A model generated the notes under the pieces. The model was not told the DNA's origin, did no database searches, and was given only the letters and a program-made list of their open reading frames with translations. Position numbers and translations under genes: made by a program. A DNA stretch of 64,000 bases from Pseudoalteromonas apostichopi (GTDB lineage: Bacteria; Pseudomonadota; Gammaproteobacteria; Enterobacterales; Alteromonadaceae), in the NCBI RefSeq assembly GCF_030297135.1, contig NZ_AP028065.1:558001-622000 (forward strand), in the 5' to 3' direction. Numbering within the stretch: the first letter of the stretch is position 1; the number at the start of each line of letters is the position of its first letter. Positions 35,555 to 43,996 of this stretch are shown piece by piece.

Positions 35555-35583
35555 ATATGGGGATATGTAAGGGAAAGTTCAAC
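35555..35583 (-). promoter_or_regulatory. Heat-shock (sigma-32) promoter of lon
   Basis: Minus strand: GTTGAAC (35577-35583), 14 bases, CCCCATAT (35555-35562). The -10 block is a perfect sigma-32 match. The start would be about 35 bases before lon. Confidence 0.8.
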
Positions 35584-35591
35584 ATATTTGT

Positions 35592-35618
35592 AAAAAAAGG
35601 AGCCTTTGGCTCCTTTTT
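35592..35618 (-). terminator. Terminator after clpX
   Basis: Stem AAAAAGGAGCC/GGCTCCTTTTT (35594-35604 with 35608-35618), 3-base loop, T-run on the minus strand. It separates clpX from the lon promoter just downstream. Confidence 0.9.
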
Positions 35619-35654
35619 CGTGTTTAACTGCTCAACTTTTAAACTATTACAGCT

Positions 35655-36938
35655 TTATTCTGATGCAGCTTTGTCTTGGTTACCGCTTTGGTAAATCAAA
35701 ATTGGGTCTGATTCACCTTTAATAACGGTTTCATCAATAACCACTTTGCTAACATCATCCATTGAAGGTAGCTCATACATAGTATCTAGTAATACACCTT
35801 CAACAATTGAACGTAAGCCACGAGCACCCGTTTTACGTTCCATTGCTTTATGAGCAATAGCACTTAGTGCATCTTCACGAAACTCAAGCTCAACATCTTC
35901 CATAGCAAACAATGCAGAGAATTGTTTAGTTAATGCATTTTTTGGTTCGCTAAGAATTTGAATAAGTGCAGCTTCGTCTAGCTCAGTTAATGTCGCAACA
36001 ACCGGAAGACGACCAATGAACTCTGGAATTAAACCGTATTTCACTAGATCTTCTGGTTCAACATCTTTAAATGTTTCGCTTAGGCTGCGGCTACCTGATG
36101 ATTGCTTAACTTCAGCGCCAAAACCAATACCAGTATTCTTATGGCTACGTTGCTCAATCACTTTATCTAGGCCAGCAAATGCACCGCCACAAATAAACAG
36201 AATCTTAGATGTATCTACTTGTAAAAATTCTTGCTGTGGATGTTTACGACCGCCTTGCGGTGGCACAGACGCAACAGTACCTTCAATTAGCTTAAGTAAG
36301 GCTTGTTGCACACCTTCACCTGATACATCACGAGTAATTGATGGGTTATCAGACTTTCGAGAAATCTTGTCAATTTCATCAATGTAAACAATACCGCGCT
36401 GTGCTTTTTCTACATCGTAATCACATTTTTGCAGTAGCTTTTGAATAATGTTTTCAACGTCTTCACCTACATAACCAGCTTCAGTTAATGTAGTTGCATC
36501 AGCCATAGTAAATGGAACGTCAAGTAAGCGTGCCATAGTTTCAGCAAGTAATGTTTTACCACTACCTGTAGGACCGATTAATAGGATATTACTCTTACCA
36601 AGCTCAATGTCCGCATTGATTGTTTGATTGCGCAAACGTTTATAATGATTGTATACCGCCACCGACAGCACTTTTTTCGCGTGGTCTTGGCCAATCACGT
36701 AATCATCTAGGTGATCACGAATCTCTTTCGGCACAGGCAGTTTATCAGACGCATTATGCTTCGGCGCAATGTCTTTGATTTCTTCCCTGATAATATCGTT
36801 ACACAGCTCAACACATTCATCACAAATGTATACTGAAGGGCCAGCAATTAATTTGCGAACTTCGTGCTGGCTTTTGCCGCAAAAAGAGCAATATAACAAT
36901 TTATTACTTTTGTCGCCGTCTGTAGGAGTGTCAGACAT
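35655..36938 (-). CDS. clpX: ATP-dependent Clp protease ATP-binding subunit ClpX
   Basis: 427 residues, AAA+ unfoldase that feeds ClpP. N-terminal zinc-binding domain with four cysteines (CSFCGKS and CDECVELC), Walker A GPTGSGKT, Walker B VYIDEIDK, and the ClpP-docking tripeptide IGF in NTGIGFGAEV. GAGG precedes the ATG. It follows clpP by 135 bases. Confidence 0.97.
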   Translation of the reverse strand: MSDTPTDGDKSNKLLYCSFCGKSQHEVRKLIAGPSVYICDECVELCNDIIREEIKDIAPKHNASDKLPVPKEIRDHLDDYVIGQDHAKKVLSVAVYNHYKRLRNQTINADIELGKSNILLIGPTGSGKTLLAETMARLLDVPFTMADATTLTEAGYVGEDVENIIQKLLQKCDYDVEKAQRGIVYIDEIDKISRKSDNPSITRDVSGEGVQQALLKLIEGTVASVPPQGGRKHPQQEFLQVDTSKILFICGGAFAGLDKVIEQRSHKNTGIGFGAEVKQSSGSRSLSETFKDVEPEDLVKYGLIPEFIGRLPVVATLTELDEAALIQILSEPKNALTKQFSALFAMEDVELEFREDALSAIAHKAMERKTGARGLRSIVEGVLLDTMYELPSMDDVSKVVIDETVIKGESDPILIYQSGNQDKAASE

Positions 36939-37073
36939 TCAGCTACCTCATTTATTACGTTGGCAGTAGCATAAGGCTACTGCTAATTCACTATGTTTAA
37001 CTATATCAAAGAATATCAGTTTTCGCATAGTAAAGGGTGATAGCTAACAATACGTTATTATTAGCTATTCAGA

Positions 37074-37691
37074 TTACTTCGATTCGCGGCTTGAAAATAC
37101 TGAATCAACTAGGCCGTATTCAACTGCTTCACTAGCAGTCATAAAATTATCACGGTCAGTATCACGAGAAACAACTTCTAGTGGCTGGCCAGTATGTTCA
37201 GCCATTAATCGGTTTAATTTATCTTTGATTGATAAGATTTCACGTGCATGGATCTCAAAATCAGATGCCTGACCTTGGAAGCCACCTAATGGTTGGTGGA
37301 TCATCACGCGTGAGTTAGGTAAACAGAAACGCTTACCTTTAGCACCCCCTGACAGTAAAAATGCACCCATGCTTGCCGCTTGGCCAACACAAATAGTGCT
37401 TACATCAGGTTTAATAAAATTCATAGTATCGTAAATCGCCATACCCGCAGTCACAGAACCGCCTGGCGAATTAATATAAAGATAAATATCTTTTTCTGGG
37501 TTTTCTGATTCTAAAAACAGCATTTGCGCAAGAATCAAATTTGCCATGTTATCTTCAACTTGGCCAGTTAAGAAAATAATGCGTTCTTTTAAAAGACGTG
37601 AGTAAATATCATATGAGCGCTCGCCTTTAGCTGTTTGTTCAACAACCATAGGGACTAGTGCGTTTAGAGGGTCTGTCATACCGCTATTCAT
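37074..37691 (-). CDS. clpP: ATP-dependent Clp protease proteolytic subunit
   Basis: 205 residues, serine peptidase forming the tetradecameric chamber. Catalytic triad Ser107 (GQAASMGAF), His132 (MIHQPLGG) and Asp181 (RDTDRDNF). The start at 37691 has AAGGAA upstream; an ATG four codons later is an alternative. A sigma-32-like promoter lies about 98 bases upstream. Between tig and clpX, its conserved position. Confidence 0.97.
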   Translation of the reverse strand: MNSGMTDPLNALVPMVVEQTAKGERSYDIYSRLLKERIIFLTGQVEDNMANLILAQMLFLESENPEKDIYLYINSPGGSVTAGMAIYDTMNFIKPDVSTICVGQAASMGAFLLSGGAKGKRFCLPNSRVMIHQPLGGFQGQASDFEIHAREILSIKDKLNRLMAEHTGQPLEVVSRDTDRDNFMTASEAVEYGLVDSVFSSRESK

Positions 37692-37722
37692 TCTTATTTA
37701 ATTCCTTATCCGCTGCGACTCA

Positions 37723-37737
37723 TCCTTACTATAAGGA
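37723..37737. repeat. Dyad in the clpP leader
   Basis: TCCTTA, 3 bases, TAAGGA, about 32 bases before the clpP start and downstream of its promoter; could form a small leader hairpin. Confidence 0.35.
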
Positions 37738-37788
37738 AAGCACATTTATAATAATGTTAATTAAGCTGCCTATTCAATCTTTATAACT

Positions 37789-37816
37789 ATATAGGAACTT
37801 ATCAGAATAATTTCAA
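37789..37816 (-). promoter_or_regulatory. Sigma-32-like promoter of clpP
   Basis: Minus strand: TTGAAA (37811-37816), 14 bases, TCCTATAT (37789-37796), six of eight matches to CCCCATNT-type boxes. clpP is a known heat-shock gene. Confidence 0.65.
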
Positions 37817-37885
37817 TCCTAGCCGAAAAAAGTTCTGAAATAACATCAGTATTGTTGGTTTTTTTGAAACTGATACCACAAACTA

Positions 37886-37932
37886 AAATGGCCCGAGTAC
37901 GCTGTATAAATACAGGGTAACACGAGCCATTT
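37886..37932 (-). terminator. Hairpin after tig
   Basis: Outer stem AAATGGCCCG/CGAGCCATTT (37886-37895 with 37923-37932) and an inner stem CTGTA/TACAG (37902-37906 with 37911-37915), followed by a short T-run on the minus strand. It probably ends the tig transcript before clpP. Confidence 0.7.
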
Positions 37933-37964
37933 AATCGCTAGCGAGAGCTTAAGTCAATGACTTA

Positions 37965-39269
37965 TTAAGCACCTTGCTGTGGATTCATGATGTCGTCGAA
38001 TGCTTTTTCAACGTCAGTCACGTTTGCTTTAGCTAGGATTGCTTCAACTGCTTGCTCTTCCATAGCTACGTTGCGCATTTGCTGCATAAGCTGATCGTTT
38101 GCTTTGTAGTACTCTACTACTTCAGTTGGATCTTCGTATGCAGAAGCTACAGTTGTAATTAACTCTTCAACTTTAGCGTCGTCAACTTTAAGCTCGTTCG
38201 CTTTAATTACTTCACCTAGTAATAGGCCAGTCTTAACGCGAGTTACAGCTTGCTCGTGGAATAATTCAGCCGGAAGCTCAGGCATGTTTTTAGCGTCGCC
38301 ACCGAAACGTTGTGCTGCTTGCTGACGTAGTGCATCAATTTCTTGATCTACTAGCGCTTTTGGCACTTCGATTTCGTTGTTAGCTAAAAGACCTTTGATA
38401 GCTTGGTCTTTAACGTTAGCTTTAACCGCTTGGTCAAGCTCACGTGTCATGTTCTTTTTAACTTCTTCTTTAAGAGCGTCAACACCGCCTTCAGCTACAC
38501 CGAATTTAGTTGCGAACTCGTCATTAAGCTCAGGAAGCTCTTGAGTTTCAACTTTCTTAACAGTGATTGCGAAAGTAGCAGCTTTACCTTTAAGGTTTTC
38601 AGCATGGTACTCTTCAGGGAAAGTTACTTCAGCAACAACTTCTTCGCCCGCTTTTTTGCCAACGATGTTGTCTTCGAAACCTGGGATCATACGACCTTGA
38701 CCAAGTTCTAGTGGGAAGTCTTCAGCTTTACCGCCTTCGAACTCTTCGCCTTCGATAGAACCAACGAAGTCGATAGTTACACGATCGTTCTTGCCTGCAG
38801 CTGCGTCAACTTCAGCCCAAGAAGCGTGTTGCTTACGTAAAGTTTCTAGCATGTTAGCTAGGTCTTCGTCAGTTACAGATACAGCTGGTTTTTCAACAGC
38901 GATTTTATCTAAACCTTGAATTTCAACTTCTGGGTAAACTTCGAAAGTTGCATCGAATTCTAAATCTTTACCAGCTTCTAACGCTTTAGGAGCGAAAGTA
39001 GGTGAACCAGCTGGGTTAATTTTTTCAGAAACGATAGCTTCGATGTAGTTGCGTTGCATTAATTCGCCAGCAACTTCTTGACGTACCGCAGCACCGTAAC
39101 GCTTGTTGATGATAGACGCTGGTACTTTACCAGGACGGAAACCATCGATACGCTGGGTTTTAGACAGTTGTTGTAAGCGTTTTTTTACTTCAGTCTCAAC
39201 GTTCTCTGCAGGAACGGTGATGGTCAGACGGCGCTCAAGGCCTTGAGTCGTCTCAACAGAAACTTGCAT
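37965..39269 (-). CDS. tig: Trigger factor
   Basis: 434 residues, ribosome-bound chaperone and prolyl isomerase. N-terminal ribosome-binding domain contains GFRPGKVPASIINKRYG (the GFRxGKxP signature), the FKBP-like domain is near residues 155-245 (NDRVTIDFVGSIEGEEFEGG), and the rest is the helical chaperone body. GAGG precedes the ATG. First of the tig-clpP-clpX-lon-hupB-ppiD cluster. Confidence 0.97.
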   Translation of the reverse strand: MQVSVETTQGLERRLTITVPAENVETEVKKRLQQLSKTQRIDGFRPGKVPASIINKRYGAAVRQEVAGELMQRNYIEAIVSEKINPAGSPTFAPKALEAGKDLEFDATFEVYPEVEIQGLDKIAVEKPAVSVTDEDLANMLETLRKQHASWAEVDAAAGKNDRVTIDFVGSIEGEEFEGGKAEDFPLELGQGRMIPGFEDNIVGKKAGEEVVAEVTFPEEYHAENLKGKAATFAITVKKVETQELPELNDEFATKFGVAEGGVDALKEEVKKNMTRELDQAVKANVKDQAIKGLLANNEIEVPKALVDQEIDALRQQAAQRFGGDAKNMPELPAELFHEQAVTRVKTGLLLGEVIKANELKVDDAKVEELITTVASAYEDPTEVVEYYKANDQLMQQMRNVAMEEQAVEAILAKANVTDVEKAFDDIMNPQQGA

Positions 39270-39633
39270 GATTTACCTCAATCTTCAATTTTGGCGACTT
39301 TTCGCCTTCCTTACAAACAAGGTGATCTCCATGAGTGATAGCAAGTTTTAACGCTGAATATTTCAACTTAAAACGGCGCATTGTAACCATGAGATACCAT
39401 TGCTGCTTTGCCTCTATGGGCACTATGTTAAACAATAGACGCGGCATTATAACCTAATATTTATGATAGTCGAGTCTGGGGGGCAATTATTTGGCGTATA
39501 TAGCAGCAAACAGCGTTTAAGTGCGTAAAAAACGAACGCAAAAAAATAACAAAAGAGAATTAAGCTGATTTAAAAGGTATTGAAAAGAATTAAGTAGCTT
39601 CGGCTAGAGGGAGTGAAGCTTAAATTTTAAAAG
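39270..39633. other. Gene-free stretch between tig and the tRNA array
   Basis: No supported coding region. It holds the tig promoter (39446-39473), a small leader hairpin for tig (GGCGA/TCGCC at 39293-39306), and an A/T-rich stretch next to the decayed tRNA copy that probably includes the end of the tRNA transcript. Confidence 0.6.
39446..39473 (-). promoter_or_regulatory. Sigma-70 promoter of tig
   Basis: Minus strand: -35 TCGACT (39468-39473), 16-base spacer, -10 TATAAT (39446-39451, perfect), then GC-rich GCCGCG. The leader would be about 170 bases. Confidence 0.7.
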
Positions 39634-39690
39634 AGGTCGGTAATGCAGTATTTGAACCTGCGACTGAATTTGAGGTACCCAAACCAATCG
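39634..39690 (-). pseudogene. Decayed tRNA-Pro copy
   Basis: The 35 bases at 39631-39665 match the 3' half of the three intact tRNA-Pro genes at 30 of 35 positions, including the T-arm TTTGAACCTGCGAC. The anticodon arm is disrupted and only fragments (ACCCAAACCAA) can be aligned after it; the D-arm and 5' acceptor strand are gone. It directly follows the last intact tRNA-Pro, so it looks like a fourth copy from the same amplification. Confidence 0.75.
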
Positions 39691-39716
39691 TTCTATGACC
39701 TTAAACTTTTTAAAAG

Positions 39717-39793
39717 TGGTCGGCGATGCAGGATTTGAACCTGCGACCCCTTGGACCCAAACCAAGTGCGCTACCAAACTGCGCTAATCGCCG
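39717..39793 (-). tRNA. tRNA-Pro(UGG), copy C
   Basis: 77 bases including an encoded CCA. Starts CGGCGATTAGCGCAG, anticodon loop TTTGGGT gives UGG, T-arm GGTTCAAATCC. Acceptor CGGCGAT pairs with ATCGCCG. Identical to copies A and B. Last intact gene of the tRNA operon. Confidence 0.97.
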
Positions 39794-39819
39794 ATACTGA
39801 GAGAAGTTTTGAAAATTAA

Positions 39820-39838
39820 GACCACTTAAAAAGTGGTC
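39820..39838 (-). terminator. Hairpin overlapping the tRNA-Pro copy B 3' end
   Basis: GACCACTT and AAGTGGTC (39820-39827 with 39831-39838) form a perfect 8-bp stem with a 3-base loop. One arm contains the ACCA end of tRNA-Pro copy B. Possible partial terminator or processing signal. Confidence 0.5.
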
Positions 39839-39910
39839 GGCGATGCAGGATTTGAACCTGCGACCCCTTGGACCCAAACCAAGTGCGCTACCAAACTGCG
39901 CTAATCGCCG
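39834..39910 (-). tRNA. tRNA-Pro(UGG), copy B
   Basis: 77 bases with encoded CCA, same sequence as copy C, 40 bases upstream of it in the operon. Anticodon UGG reads proline CCN codons. A hairpin at 39820-39838 uses its 3' end. Confidence 0.97.
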
Positions 39911-39926
39911 ATATCTTAGAGTAAAT

Positions 39927-40003
39927 TGGGGTGACTGATGGGGCTCGAACCCACGACAACCGGAATCACAATCCGGGGCTCTACCAACTGAGCTACAATC
40001 ACC
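39927..40003 (-). tRNA. tRNA-His(GUG)
   Basis: 77 bases counting the extra 5' G(-1) that pairs with C73, the mark of tRNA-His, and an encoded CCA. Anticodon loop TTGTGAT gives GUG. Acceptor GTGATTG pairs with CAGTCAC (one G-U). Confidence 0.97.
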
Positions 40004-40025
40004 ACGGCATTTACATATTTTCAAA

Positions 40026-40102
<77 letters not shown>

Positions 40103-40152
40103 ATCGAAAACTTCATAAGTTTGCCTGTAAGCACCATTTACAAAAAGTAAAG

Positions 40153-40229
40153 TGGTCGGCGATGCAGGATTTGAACCTGCGACCCCTTGGACCCAAACCA
40201 AGTGCGCTACCAAACTGCGCTAATCGCCG
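40153..40229 (-). tRNA. tRNA-Pro(UGG), copy A
   Basis: 77 bases with encoded CCA, identical to copies B and C, but first in the operon, ahead of the Arg and His genes. Its 3' end is again part of an imperfect hairpin with downstream sequence (ACCATTTAC/GTAAAGTGGT). Confidence 0.97.
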
Positions 40230-40252
40230 ATGCTTACTATTGTTTGCGAGTG

Positions 40253-40271
40253 ACCTCGTTAACAACGGGGT
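40253..40271 (-). repeat. Leader hairpin of the tRNA operon
   Basis: ACCTCGTT, 3 bases, AACGGGGT (one G-U type mismatch) lies between the predicted start and the first tRNA; on the transcript it would form a 5' hairpin that RNase processing removes. Confidence 0.4.
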
Positions 40272-40273
40272 GC

Positions 40274-40302
40274 ATAATAGTGATTTGACCGAGTTAGGTC
40301 AA
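40274..40302 (-). promoter_or_regulatory. Promoter of the tRNA operon
   Basis: Minus strand: -35 TTGACC (40297-40302), 17-base spacer, -10 TATTAT (40274-40279), followed by GC-rich GCACCCCG typical of stringently controlled stable-RNA promoters. The start would be near 40267, about 38 bases before tRNA-Pro copy A. Confidence 0.85.
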
Positions 40303-40303
40303 A
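40284..40303. promoter_or_regulatory. Palindrome inside the tRNA promoter
   Basis: TTTGACC (40284-40290), 6 bases, GGTCAAA (40297-40303), a perfect 7-bp dyad that includes the -35 element and half of the spacer. It is placed like an operator where a repressor would block polymerase; no known regulator is recognised. Confidence 0.5.
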
Positions 40304-40570
40304 CATTTTTTTAAGAAAATAATTCAATCGGTCACTTTTAGTTCATAATGGTTAAATATTGCAAATATAAGCTAAAATTTGAACTCTTTTTTATAAAGTA
40401 GCGCTTTATATAAGATTGCATCTTGGCGCTATGATGCTTTTCTGCGAAAATACGCAATATAAATAAATATGATCAAACAAACATGATTTGTGTATCCACG
40501 CCCCCTTCATTGGATAATCATATTTAGATGTATCAGTATCAAGTTAACTAACCCCAATTAAAGGTCACCC
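40304..40570. other. Remainder of the gene-free stretch before folD
   Basis: No supported gene. Beyond the tRNA promoter elements it holds a perfect dyad TATAAAG/CTTTATA (40392-40398 with 40404-40410, 5-base spacer), a candidate operator or promoter part for folD, and A/T-rich sequence. I could not choose a clear folD promoter. Confidence 0.5.
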
Positions 40571-41425
40571 ATGACGGCAAACATCATCGATGGTAAGGCA
40601 ATAGCTAAACAAGTACGCAGCAATGTAGCAGAGCGAGTTGCAGAGCGTGTAGCGAATGGATTACGCGCTCCAGGACTAGCAGTTGTGTTAGTTGGTCAAG
40701 ATCCGGCTAGCCAAGTGTATGTTGGTTCTAAACGTAAAGCATGTGAAGAAGTCGGCTTTATATCTAAGTCTTACGATTTACCTGGCGACACGACTGAGCA
40801 AGACTTACTTGCATTAATAGATCAACTAAACGAAGACAAAGAAGTAGACGGTATTTTAGTACAATTGCCTTTACCGCAAGGTCTTGATGCTGAAAAAATT
40901 CTTGAGCGCATCACACCACATAAAGATGTTGATGGGTTTCACCCTTATAACATTGGTCGCTTAGCTCAGCGTATGCCGGCACTTCGTCCATGTACTCCAA
41001 AGGGGATTATTACCCTACTCGACTCTACCGGTGTTCGCTACAAAGGTATGCATGCAGTCGTTGTTGGTGCGTCTAACATTGTTGGTCGCCCTATGTCACT
41101 TGAGCTATTACTTGCTGGCTGTACAACCACGGTATGTCATAAGTTTACTCAAGATTTAGAAACGCATGTTCGCCGCGCTGATTTATTAGTTGTTGCGGTT
41201 GGTAAACCTGAGTTCATTCCGGGTGATTGGATTAAAGAAGGTGCTATCGTAATCGATGTGGGCATTAACCGTCTTGAATCTGGCAAGCTTGTTGGTGATG
41301 TTGAATACGATATTGCTGAACAAAAAGCACATTTCATTACACCAGTACCTGGTGGTGTTGGCCCGATGACAGTGGCAAGCTTAATCGAAAACACGCTTGA
41401 AGCTTGTGAAAATTATCACAGCTAA
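40571..41425 (+). CDS. folD: Methylenetetrahydrofolate dehydrogenase/cyclohydrolase
   Basis: 284 residues, bifunctional enzyme converting 5,10-methylene-THF to 10-formyl-THF with NADP. YVGSKRKACEEVGF carries the catalytic Lys, PLPQGLD the folate-binding region, GASNIVGRP the dinucleotide site, and PVPGGVGPMT the C-terminal signature. AAAGG precedes the ATG. Single gene closed by a terminator. Confidence 0.97.
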   Translation: MTANIIDGKAIAKQVRSNVAERVAERVANGLRAPGLAVVLVGQDPASQVYVGSKRKACEEVGFISKSYDLPGDTTEQDLLALIDQLNEDKEVDGILVQLPLPQGLDAEKILERITPHKDVDGFHPYNIGRLAQRMPALRPCTPKGIITLLDSTGVRYKGMHAVVVGASNIVGRPMSLELLLAGCTTTVCHKFTQDLETHVRRADLLVVAVGKPEFIPGDWIKEGAIVIDVGINRLESGKLVGDVEYDIAEQKAHFITPVPGGVGPMTVASLIENTLEACENYHS

Positions 41426-41441
41426 GAAAAATTACTTTAGT

Positions 41442-41472
41442 AAAAGGGCTGCCAATTGGCAGCCCTTTTTTA
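41442..41472 (+). terminator. Terminator after folD (bidirectional)
   Basis: Perfect 12-bp stem AAAAGGGCTGCC/GGCAGCCCTTTT with a 4-base loop and a long T-run on the plus strand. It also ends the convergent EamA transporter gene at its 3' side. Confidence 0.92.
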
Positions 41473-42357
41473 TTAGCTTGTTTGTTGCTTTAACAATCTT
41501 AGCTTTAACATCTGAGGTAGCACTGAAAATATGATCATCAAAAACATCAGTAGGTATTGCCAGTCTTGATACTGTTCGTTTATGAGCACAACAGCACACA
41601 CTATTCCCGCTATTGGGTTGGCAATGGTGCCAAATGAAAACTCAGCTACACTCATGCGCCCTAATAACCAAACATACAGAGTATAGGCAATGGCTGTATT
41701 GGGAACGATTAACCAAAATAGCGCAGTATATTGAAGCGCTGAAATAGGCTCAAATACTCCTTGGTATTGCTCTGGGTTTAGCACGCTTCCATCAATAAAA
41801 GCAGCAAGCAATAATAGGCTGCCTCCAATGATTAATTGCCAAGTAAGTACGACCCACCAATGTATATGCACAGACAAGCTTTGTACTAAGGTACTACCAA
41901 TTACAATAGTAAGTAAGGCACCAAATAAAGCCGCAACTCCTAATACATTCAATGCCACATAAGCGGGGTCAAATAATAGCCATGCAAGCACGACCAATGC
42001 CATAGCGCAGAATGCTTGAACTTTTGCTGGGCGCTGCCCTTTGGCAAGCCATGCATATAATAAAGCGACAACAGGCACTGAAACCATTCCCACACCTGCA
42101 ATTGCTGCTGGAAGGTTGACTGCCATAATAAAAATAAAGGCAAAAAACAGCGCTATATTCACAGCACCTAAAGTCAGTAAACTGGGCCACTGCGAACGAG
42201 TCGGCAAACTAGGCTTAAGCAATAAAAGTAATAATCCTGCAGGTAAAGCACGCAATGCGCCTAATAAAAGTGGCGGCCAATCAGGTGTGGCATATTTGGT
42301 CACTGCATAGGTGGTGCCCCATAAGAAGGCGGGGATCATGGCAAGTATAATATTCAA
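41473..42357 (-). CDS. EamA family drug/metabolite transporter
   Basis: 294 residues with about ten hydrophobic segments and the two-EamA-repeat layout (MIPAFLWGTTYAVTKYATPD at the start, MSVAEFSFGTIANPIAGIVC in the second repeat). Inner-membrane exporter or importer of small metabolites; the substrate cannot be told. Convergent with folD, downstream of cysS on the same strand but separated by the cysS terminator. Confidence 0.88.
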   Translation of the reverse strand: MNIILAMIPAFLWGTTYAVTKYATPDWPPLLLGALRALPAGLLLLLLKPSLPTRSQWPSLLTLGAVNIALFFAFIFIMAVNLPAAIAGVGMVSVPVVALLYAWLAKGQRPAKVQAFCAMALVVLAWLLFDPAYVALNVLGVAALFGALLTIVIGSTLVQSLSVHIHWWVVLTWQLIIGGSLLLLAAFIDGSVLNPEQYQGVFEPISALQYTALFWLIVPNTAIAYTLYVWLLGRMSVAEFSFGTIANPIAGIVCAVVLINEQYQDWQYLLMFLMIIFSVLPQMLKLRLLKQQTS

Positions 42358-42436
42358 AGTCTGTCCTTGTTAATACGAAGAGATGCCAATGTAAAACCTC
42401 AAGCAAAGTTGAGGTCAATAGCTATACCATCTAAAA

Positions 42437-42467
42437 ACAAAAAAGGTTGCCACGTTGGCAACCTTTT
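42437..42467 (-). terminator. Terminator after cysS
   Basis: Perfect 12-bp stem AAAAGGTTGCCA/TGGCAACCTTTT (42441-42452 with 42456-42467), 3-base loop, T-rich tail on the minus strand. Confidence 0.92.
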
Positions 42468-42491
42468 GATGGGTTATGTCTCAATTGAGGC

Positions 42492-43871
42492 TTATGCTTT
42501 ACGCCATGTTGTTTTACCAGCAGAATCTTCTAGTACAACACCAAGCGCATTAAGAGCATCGCGCGCTTCATCAGCAGCCGCCCAATCCTTGCTAGCACGG
42601 GCTTCATTACGTTTTGCAATTAACGCTTCGATGTGTGCAACTTCGTCATCAGCTTGACCACCTTGCAAAAAGGCTTCTGGATCTTGTTGTGCCACACCTA
42701 GTACCTCTGCAACACTGCGCAATACATAAGCAAGTTTTCCTGCTTGCTCTGCATCGCTATCTTTCACACGATTTAGCTCTTTTGCTAATTCAAATAACAC
42801 TGGTAGCGCTTCTGGTGTGTTAAAGTCATCATCCATCGCTTTTCTGAATTTAGCCACATATTCATTGCTGGCTAAATCACACTCAATTGGTGCTACGCCA
42901 CGCAGTGCAGTGTAAATTCGCTCAAGAGAAGAGCGCGCTTGCTCAAGGTTTTCTTGTGAATAGTTAAGCTGACTACGGTAGTGGCCTGAAATTAAGAAGT
43001 AACGAACTGACTCAGCATCGTACTCTTTTAATACGTCACGTACGGTAAAGAAGTTGTTTAATGACTTAGACATCTTCTCTTTATTAACCTGAACCATACC
43101 TGTGTGGATCCACGTATTTACGTACTGGCCGTTATTTGCACAACATGACTGAGCAATTTCGTTTTCATGGTGCGGGAACTGTAAATCTGAACCTCCACCA
43201 TGAATATCAAAGTGTTCGCCTAAGTGCTTAGAGCTCATTGCCGAGCACTCAATATGCCAACCAGGACGACCCTCACCCCAAGGAGATGACCATGAAGGCT
43301 CACCTGGCTTAGCTTTTTTCCAAAGCACGAAATCAAGTGGGTCTTGCTTATCTTGAGCAACTTCAACACGTGACCCTGCTTGTAGCATAGTTAGGTCTTG
43401 TTGTGACAAAGCACCATATTGCTCAAATGTAGAAACATCAAACAATACATCACCATCTGCAGCAACATAGGCATGGCCTTTAGCAATTAAACGCTCAACC
43501 ATAGCGATGATTTCATCCATATGGTTTGTCACTGTTGGCTCAACATCAGGACGCAGCATATTTAAGCTGTCGAAGTCTTCATGCATCGCTTTGGTCATAC
43601 GAGTCGTTAAATCATTAATTGACTCGCCATTTTCGTTAGCACGCTTAATGATTTTATCGTCAACATCGGTGATGTTACGTACATATTTTAAATCGTAGCC
43701 AATGTGACGTAGGTAACGCACAATCACGTCAAAACCTACAAAAGTGCGAGCATGACCGATGTGACAGTAATCATAAATAGTGATACCACACACGTACATG
43801 TCGATTTTGCCATCAACAAGGGGTTTAAACTGCTCTTTTTGTCGCGTAAGTGTGTTGTAAATTTGTACCAT
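42492..43871 (-). CDS. cysS: Cysteinyl-tRNA synthetase
   Basis: 459 residues, class I synthetase. HIGH motif in YDYCHIGHART, KMSKS in KEKMSKSLNN, and the zinc-ligand region around CSAMSSKHLGEHFDIHGGG. C-terminal anticodon-binding domain follows. AAGGAC precedes the ATG. Divergent from ppiB, the usual arrangement. Confidence 0.97.
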   Translation of the reverse strand: MVQIYNTLTRQKEQFKPLVDGKIDMYVCGITIYDYCHIGHARTFVGFDVIVRYLRHIGYDLKYVRNITDVDDKIIKRANENGESINDLTTRMTKAMHEDFDSLNMLRPDVEPTVTNHMDEIIAMVERLIAKGHAYVAADGDVLFDVSTFEQYGALSQQDLTMLQAGSRVEVAQDKQDPLDFVLWKKAKPGEPSWSSPWGEGRPGWHIECSAMSSKHLGEHFDIHGGGSDLQFPHHENEIAQSCCANNGQYVNTWIHTGMVQVNKEKMSKSLNNFFTVRDVLKEYDAESVRYFLISGHYRSQLNYSQENLEQARSSLERIYTALRGVAPIECDLASNEYVAKFRKAMDDDFNTPEALPVLFELAKELNRVKDSDAEQAGKLAYVLRSVAEVLGVAQQDPEAFLQGGQADDEVAHIEALIAKRNEARASKDWAAADEARDALNALGVVLEDSAGKTTWRKA

Positions 43872-43951
43872 TTATAAAATGTCCTTAACGGTGTTTCGAG
43901 ATTCTCTATGGTAACACTTGCAAAGCCGCCGCTCTAGCGCTTTATCAACTG

Positions 43952-43996
43952 AATAAGCACTTTGTTAATCCTTCTCAATAAGCACTTTGTTAATCC
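43952..43996. repeat. Tandem 20-bp repeat in the cysS-ppiB gap
   Basis: AATAAGCACTTTGTTAATCC occurs twice, at 43952-43971 and 43977-43996, a 25-base period. The second copy supplies the -35 element TTGTTA of the ppiB promoter. Confidence 0.9.

Noticed and set aside
36016..36387. 123-codon plus-strand frame inside clpX
   Set aside because: Shadow of a conserved gene with no start signal.
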